This document shows positions 59,452-64,000 of a stretch of 64,000 nt of DNA, piece by piece. Within the stretch, counting starts at the first letter, position 1, and each line of letters begins with the position of its first letter. The DNA lies in assembly GCF_014636235.1 (NCBI RefSeq), contig NZ_BMDZ01000008.1, positions 1 to 64,000 on the forward strand, written 5' to 3'. The DNA is from Tistrella bauzanensis. GTDB taxonomy: Bacteria; Pseudomonadota; Alphaproteobacteria; Tistrellales; Tistrellaceae. The position numbers and the translations under genes are program-made. Below the pieces are notes generated by a model. It saw only the letters and a list, made by a program, of their open reading frames with translations, was not told the origin of the DNA and searched no databases.

Positions 59452-62130
59452 TCAGACCAGCCGGCCGTGGCAGTGCTTGAATTTCCTGCCCGATCCGCAG
59501 GGGCAGTTGCTGTTGCGGGGTGTGCGTTCCCAGCCTTCGGGCAGGGCCGATGGCGGCGCGTCCTCGCCCGGGGCATCGGTCATCGCGGCGGCGCCGGGCA
59601 GACTCTCGGTGGTGGGCTGCATCGGCCGTTCGGCCTCGGCAGGCTGCTGGGCGCTGGCGGCGCGGATTTCCAGATGCGACAACACCTGGGTCACCGTCTC
59701 GCGCATCCGGTCGAGCATGCCTTCGAACAGCGAGAAGGCCTCGCGCTTGTACTCGTTCAGCGGATCCTTCTGCGCATAGGCGCGCAGCACGATGCCCTGC
59801 CGGAGATAGTCGAGCTGAAGCAGATGCTCTTTCCAGTGATGGTCGATGATCTGCAGCAGCAGGCTCTTTTCCACCCGGTGCATGGTCTCGAGGCCATAGG
59901 ACTCGACCTTGGTCGCCATCACGGCATCGGAGGCCTGGGTGATCCGCTCGCGCAGCGCCTCGGGGTCGATGCCTTCCTCGGCCGCCCAGTCCTTGATCGG
60001 CAGGTCGCAGGCCAGCACCTTCTGGCAGCGCTCGGTGAGTTCGGCCACCTTCCACTGCTCAGGATAGGACTTCTCGGGGGCTGCCTCGGCGACGATCTCG
60101 GCGATGACCTCGTGGCGCATCGACAGCACCGTGTCGTCGACGCGCTCGGCATTCATCATCTCGCGGCGCTGTTCATAGACGACCTTGCGCTGGTCGTTCA
60201 TGACGTCGTCATAGCGCAGCAGATTCTTGCGGATGTCGAAGTTGCGCGCCTCGACCTTCTGCTGTGCCTTTTCGAGCGCCTTGTTGATCCAGGGATGGGT
60301 GATCGCCTCCCCCTCTTCCAGACCCAGACGCCGCAGCATGCCGTCGATGCGCTCGGACCCGAAGATCCGCATCAGGTCGTCTTCCAGCGACACGAAGAAT
60401 TTCGACGCGCCGGGATCGCCCTGGCGGCCCGCACGGCCGCGCAGCTGATTGTCGATGCGCCGGCTTTCATGACGTTCCGAGCCGATGACGTAGAGGCCGC
60501 CGGCCGCCATCACCTGCGCGCGCGCCGCCTCGACCTCGGTTTCGATCTCCGCCGTCCGGCGGGCGCGCTCGGCCTCGTCGGTGATGTCGCCAAGCTCGGC
60601 CTCGACCCGCATCTGGACGTTGCCGCCCAGCTGGATATCGGTGCCGCGACCGGCCATGTTGGTGGCGATGGTCACGGCACCAGGCCGGCCGGCCTGGGCG
60701 ATGATCTGGGCTTCCTGCTCGTGATAGCGGGCGTTCAGCACCTGATGCGGGACGCCACCCTCGGTGAACATCCGCGACAGAAGTTCCGATTTCTCGATCG
60801 AGACGGTGCCGATCAGGATCGGCTGGCCTTTGGCCGCCGCCTGCTTCACTTCGGTCACGATCGCCTGGATCTTCTCGCGCTCGGAGCGGTAGACCTCGTC
60901 ATCGGCATCCTTGCGCTGCACGTCGCGATTGGTCGGGATCGCCACGACTTCCAGCTTGTAGATCTCGGCGAATTCGCCGGCCTCGGTCAAGGCGGTGCCG
61001 GTCATGCCCGACAGCTTGGGATAGAGGCGGAAATAGTTCTGGAAGGTGATCGAGGCCAGCGTCTGGTTCTCGTTCTGGATCGTCACCTCTTCCTTGGCTT
61101 CCAGCGCCTGGTGCAGCCCTTCGGAATAGCGGCGGCCTTCCATCATCCGGCCGGTGAACTCGTCGATGATGATGACCTTGTCATCCTTGACGATATAGTC
61201 CACGTCGCGGGTGAACAGCTTGTGGGCGCGCAGCGCCTGGTTCACGTGATGGACGATCGCGACATTCTCGATGTCATAGAGCCCGCCGGTGATCAGCCCG
61301 GCCTCGCCCAGCGCCGCCTCGATCCGTTCCTGGCCGACATCGGTCAGGATCACCGACCGCTGCTTCTCGTCCTTCTCGAAATCATCCGCCCCCAGATCGG
61401 GGATGAAGCGGTTGATCAGCCGGTACAGTTCGGAATTGTCTTCCGTGGGACCGGAAATGATCAGCGGCGTGCGGGCTTCATCGATCAGGATGCTGTCGAC
61501 CTCGTCGACGATCGCGAAGTTGAATGGCCGCTGAACCATCTGGTCCAGCCCGTACTTCATGTTGTCGCGCAGATAGTCGAAGCCAAACTCGTTGTTGGTG
61601 CCATAGGTGATGTCGGCGCCATAAGCCAGCCTGCGGCTGTAATCGTCCATGCCGGGCAGGATGGCACCGACGGTCAGGCCCAGGAAACGGTGCACCCGCC
61701 CCATCCACTCCGAGTCGCGTCGCGCCAGATAGTCGTTGACGGTGACGACGTGGACGCCCTTGCCTTCCAGCGCGTTCAGATAGGCGGCCAGCGTCGAGAC
61801 CAGGGTCTTGCCTTCACCGGTCTTCATCTCGGCGATGCGGCCCTGATGCAGCACCATGCCGCCGACCAGCTGGACATCGAAATGTCGCTGCCCCAGAACA
61901 CGGCGCGCGGCCTCGCGCACGGTGGCGAAGGCATCGACCAGAAGGTCGTCGAGTGGCTCGCCCTTGGCAAGACGCCCGCGAAATTCGTCGGTGCGGGCAC
62001 GGAGTCCGGCATCGTCGAGAGCCTGAACCTCGGGCTCCTTGGCGTTGATCGCCTGAACCGCCCGCTGGAGCGACTTCACCGTCCGATCGTTGGCGGTACC
62101 GAAAATCCGCCGGGCTAGAGCGCCGAACAT
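59452..62130 (-). CDS. secA: Preprotein translocase ATPase SecA
   Basis: 892 residues, full length. Walker [33 protein letters not shown], the PPXD and helical scaffold domains, [20 protein letters not shown] and the C-terminal zinc/SecB-binding segment [15 protein letters not shown] are all present. It drives unfolded proteins through SecYEG. A TTGACA-N16-TTATTT promoter lies about 125 bp upstream. It is divergent from the parvulin gene, the common alphaproteobacterial order. Confidence 0.98.
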   Translation of the reverse strand: MFGALARRIFGTANDRTVKSLQRAVQAINAKEPEVQALDDAGLRARTDEFRGRLAKGEPLDDLLVDAFATVREAARRVLGQRHFDVQLVGGMVLHQGRIAEMKTGEGKTLVSTLAAYLNALEGKGVHVVTVNDYLARRDSEWMGRVHRFLGLTVGAILPGMDDYSRRLAYGADITYGTNNEFGFDYLRDNMKYGLDQMVQRPFNFAIVDEVDSILIDEARTPLIISGPTEDNSELYRLINRFIPDLGADDFEKDEKQRSVILTDVGQERIEAALGEAGLITGGLYDIENVAIVHHVNQALRAHKLFTRDVDYIVKDDKVIIIDEFTGRMMEGRRYSEGLHQALEAKEEVTIQNENQTLASITFQNYFRLYPKLSGMTGTALTEAGEFAEIYKLEVVAIPTNRDVQRKDADDEVYRSEREKIQAIVTEVKQAAAKGQPILIGTVSIEKSELLSRMFTEGGVPHQVLNARYHEQEAQIIAQAGRPGAVTIATNMAGRGTDIQLGGNVQMRVEAELGDITDEAERARRTAEIETEVEAARAQVMAAGGLYVIGSERHESRRIDNQLRGRAGRQGDPGASKFFVSLEDDLMRIFGSERIDGMLRRLGLEEGEAITHPWINKALEKAQQKVEARNFDIRKNLLRYDDVMNDQRKVVYEQRREMMNAERVDDTVLSMRHEVIAEIVAEAAPEKSYPEQWKVAELTERCQKVLACDLPIKDWAAEEGIDPEALRERITQASDAVMATKVESYGLETMHRVEKSLLLQIIDHHWKEHLLQLDYLRQGIVLRAYAQKDPLNEYKREAFSLFEGMLDRMRETVTQVLSHLEIRAASAQQPAEAERPMQPTTESLPGAAAMTDAPGEDAPPSALPEGWERTPRNSNCPCGSGRKFKHCHGRLV

Positions 62131-62259
62131 GTAATCCCCTGACCTGGCTCCCGAGCACGCGATGCCGTCCGGTCCGGAGCTTTCGGTGGCGGACGGCGCC
62201 TGTACTCACGCGCGACAGATAACGGACAGGGCGCAGACCCTCGTCCGAGATCGTTCCTC

Positions 62260-62287
62260 AAATAAGCGGTCGGGGGTGCCCTGTCAA
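62260..62287 (-). promoter_or_regulatory. secA promoter
   Basis: On the minus strand TTGACA (62287-62282) and TTATTT (62265-62260) are 16 bp apart, a strong match for a housekeeping promoter. The predicted leader is about 120 nt. In the rest of the 410-bp secA/parvulin gap I see no other gene; the parvulin gene's promoter is not obvious. Confidence 0.6.
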
Positions 62288-62540
62288 TCACGCCGGCCAC
62301 CTGTTCCGCACGGCGCGCCATATCGACATGCCGTCCATGTGGTCGCGGGCCGCGTGCCTGGGCCGCTCATCCGGTTTCCCGACCGACCGCATTGGTTTTC
62401 AACACTTGTGATCGCCGGCCGGCTGTGCATCATGAGCGTCCTGATCCGTCGGCCGCCTGTCAGCCGGCGGCAAATCCCGGCGGGCCGGCGACCTCTGCCC
62501 GATCCCGAGCCCTGACCGATCCCCAAGGGAGAAAGTCCGT

Positions 62541-63431
62541 ATGCTCATGCGCAGCGCGCGTCGGCCGTTCGGTGCCGCCATCGCCGCCCTGCTCCTTGCC
62601 TCCACCGTGCCGTTCGCGGCCGTGCGGGCAGCCGAGGAGCCGAAGGCCGAAGATCCGGTCGTCGCCCGCGTCGACGGTTCCGACATCCGCCGCTCGGACG
62701 TGGTCGCCGCCTATGAAACTCTGCCCCCGCCCTATCGGTCGCTGCCCTTCGAGCAGCTGTATGACACGCTGCTCGACAACGTGATCAGCAGCCGGCTGAT
62801 GGTCGAGGCCGCCCGCAAGCAGGGGCTGGAGTCTGAAGACGACGTGAAGCAGCGCATCCAGCGCGCCGCCGACCGCGTTCTGACCGAGGCCTATCTGACC
62901 CGGCTGATCGACAATGCCGTCACCGACGAGGCCCTGAAGGCCGCGTATGACGACTTCAAGACCAGCTTCACGCCCGAAGAGGAAGTCCGCGCCCGCCATA
63001 TCCTGGTGGCGACCGAGGACGAGGCCAAGGCGGTCAAGGCCGAACTCGACAAGGGTGGCGATTTCGCCAAGATCGCGGCCGACAAGTCGACCGATCCCGG
63101 CGCCGCCAATGGCGGCGATCTGGGCTTCTTCACCGCCGACCGGATGGTGAAGCCGTTCGCCGATGCCGCCTTCGCGATGAAGCCGGGCGAGATTTCCGAC
63201 CCGGTGCAGAGCCAGTTCGGCTGGCATGTCATCAAGCTGGAAGAGCGCCGCAAGCAGCCGGTTCCGTCCTTCGAGGACAAGAAGCAGGAGCTTGAGGTGC
63301 AGTTGCAGCGCGAGGCCGTCGACGACGCGCTGGAAGCGCTGAAGGCCGATGCCAAGGTGGAGCGTCTCACCGAGACGATGCCCGAAGCTCCGGCAGCCGA
63401 AGCTCCGGCAGCCGAGGCACCCAAGAGCTGA
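62541..63431 (+). CDS. Periplasmic parvulin-type peptidyl-prolyl isomerase
   Basis: 296 residues. A Sec signal peptide (FGAAIAALLLASTVPFAAVRA) is followed by a SurA/PrsA-like N-terminal chaperone region and a rotamase domain (about 145-235): VRARHILVATEDEAKAVKAE, then GGDLGFFTADRMVKPFADAA and QFGWHVIKLEER. The tail has PEAPAAEAPAAEAPK repeats. It aids folding of exported proteins, in keeping with secA next to it. Confidence 0.93.
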   Translation: MLMRSARRPFGAAIAALLLASTVPFAAVRAAEEPKAEDPVVARVDGSDIRRSDVVAAYETLPPPYRSLPFEQLYDTLLDNVISSRLMVEAARKQGLESEDDVKQRIQRAADRVLTEAYLTRLIDNAVTDEALKAAYDDFKTSFTPEEEVRARHILVATEDEAKAVKAELDKGGDFAKIAADKSTDPGAANGGDLGFFTADRMVKPFADAAFAMKPGEISDPVQSQFGWHVIKLEERRKQPVPSFEDKKQELEVQLQREAVDDALEALKADAKVERLTETMPEAPAAEAPAAEAPKS

Positions 63432-63442
63432 CCCACCCGACC

Positions 63443-63480
63443 GGCCCGGCCTCTGGCGTTTCATCGCCGAAGGCCGGGCC
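63443..63480 (+). terminator. Hairpin between the parvulin gene and argJ
   Basis: GGCCCGGCCT (63443-63452) and AGGCCGGGCC (63471-63480) form a perfect 10-bp stem with an 18-nt loop, 12 bp after the parvulin stop. No T-run follows, so it may only attenuate transcription into argJ. Confidence 0.5.
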
Positions 63481-63559
63481 GTTGATGTTCCAGGTCTGAC
63501 CCGTACGGCGGGGGATGGTTCGCATCCTCCGCCGTCATCCCGTTCGGAGACATCGCCTG

Positions 63560-64000
63560 ATGAGCGCTAAGACGTCGCCTCTGGCACCTGCATCCTTCCC
63601 TGATATGCCCCCGATCGCGGGTGTACGCCTCGCCACGGGCATGACCGGGCTGAGATACAAAGGCCGTGACGACCTGCTCTGGGCGGAGTTCGTGCCCGGC
63701 ACCGTGGTTGCCGGTTGCTTCACCACCACCGCCACCCGGGCGGCGCCGGTGCGCTGGTGTGAAACCGCACTGGCCGGCGGCCGGGCGCGGGCACTGGTGG
63801 TGAATGCCGGCAATGCCAATGCCTTCACCGGCCCGACCGGGGCCCGTTCGGTGGCGGCCGAGGTGGATGCGGCGGCGGCGGTGCTGGATTGTGCGCGCGA
63901 AGAGGTGTTCGTCGCCTCGACCGGCGTGATCGGCGTGCCGATGGACCCCAGGCCGATTGCCGATCTGCTGCCACAATTGTCGGGACGGGCCGGTTGCGAC
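63560..64000 (+). CDS. argJ: Glutamate N-acetyltransferase/N-acetylglutamate synthase ArgJ (5' part)
   Basis: 147 codons are visible and the frame runs off the right edge. Starts at ATG 63560 with GGAG 11 nt upstream. Family segments: GVRLATGMTGLRYKGRDDLL, VAGCFTTTATRAAPV, NAGNANAFTGP and VASTGVIGVPM; the autocleavage Thr lies further on, outside the window. It recycles acetyl groups in arginine synthesis. Its position after secA and the parvulin gene is the usual class order. Confidence 0.95.
   Translation, partial: MSAKTSPLAPASFPDMPPIAGVRLATGMTGLRYKGRDDLLWAEFVPGTVVAGCFTTTATRAAPVRWCETALAGGRARALVVNAGNANAFTGPTGARSVAAEVDAAAAVLDCAREEVFVASTGVIGVPMDPRPIADLLPQLSGRAGCD

Noticed and set aside
1-64000. 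tRNA, rRNA or CRISPR arrays
   Set aside because: No cloverleaf-like segments, rRNA blocks or regularly spaced direct repeats were noticed; a tRNAscan/CRISPR search was not possible here.

Overview
The window is high-GC DNA from an alphaproteobacterium. The gene orders prs-rplY-pth-ychF, lgt-midA-pgeF, aroK-aroB-corC, cobS-cobT with a J-domain gene and bolA nearby, and secA / PpiC-type isomerase / argJ are typical of that class. CobS/CobT imply aerobic cobalamin synthesis. A Rhodospirillales-like genus such as Tistrella is my guess from the overall gene set; it was not tested.

Layout. (1) About 49-7811: a visibly less GC-rich integrated island carrying a P4-type integrase, a Fic AMP-transferase, a PLD/SNF2-like helicase, a DUF4391 protein and an AAA ATPase cut off at the left edge. 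It looks like a decayed defence module lying between two convergent chromosomal genes. (2) 7812-14947: housekeeping (ychF, pth, rplY, prs), then a DUF2165 membrane protein, adenine deaminase and pgeF. (3) 15012-23009: midA and lgt, then ubiK, an EamA exporter, an ArsR-SRPBCC regulator, rpmB, a VUT transporter and a sigma-54 activator. (4) 23298-28022: a cyanate uptake and detoxification operon (Tat-exported binding protein, permease, ATPase, cyanase) read divergently from the sigma-54 activator. A sequence-level sigma-54 promoter and twin enhancer sites lie between them. A MerR-ATPase fusion follows tail-to-tail. (5) 28214-36502: TetR, a complete branched-chain-amino-acid-type ABC importer, an amidohydrolase, a LysE exporter and an SDR. 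(6) 36595-43858: cobT, cobS, a J-domain protein, an XRE regulator, bolA, an RHH regulator, a DUF2889 protein and an AEC carrier. (7) 43890-50852: corC, aroB, aroK, then a small membrane protein, a polyproline exported protein and a XerD-type recombinase. (8) 50884-54558: four genes joined by 4-nt overlaps (glycosyltransferase, acyl-CoA dehydrogenase, PIG-L deacetylase, methyltransferase) that look like an uncharacterised glycoconjugate pathway. (9) 54688-64000: a membrane protein, IclR, malyl-CoA-type lyase, accA, a ChaN-like protein, a 55-codon lasso/RiPP-like precursor candidate, a very long hairpin, secA, a parvulin isomerase and the start of argJ.

The best leads are the four-gene glycan-like operon, the island module, the sigma-54/enhancer architecture of the cyanase operon, the MerR-ATPase fusion with its 19-bp-spacer promoter, and the orphan RiPP-like precursor. 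No tRNA, rRNA or CRISPR array was seen. Computation-dependent statements (homology searches, folding, GC plots) are marked as such.
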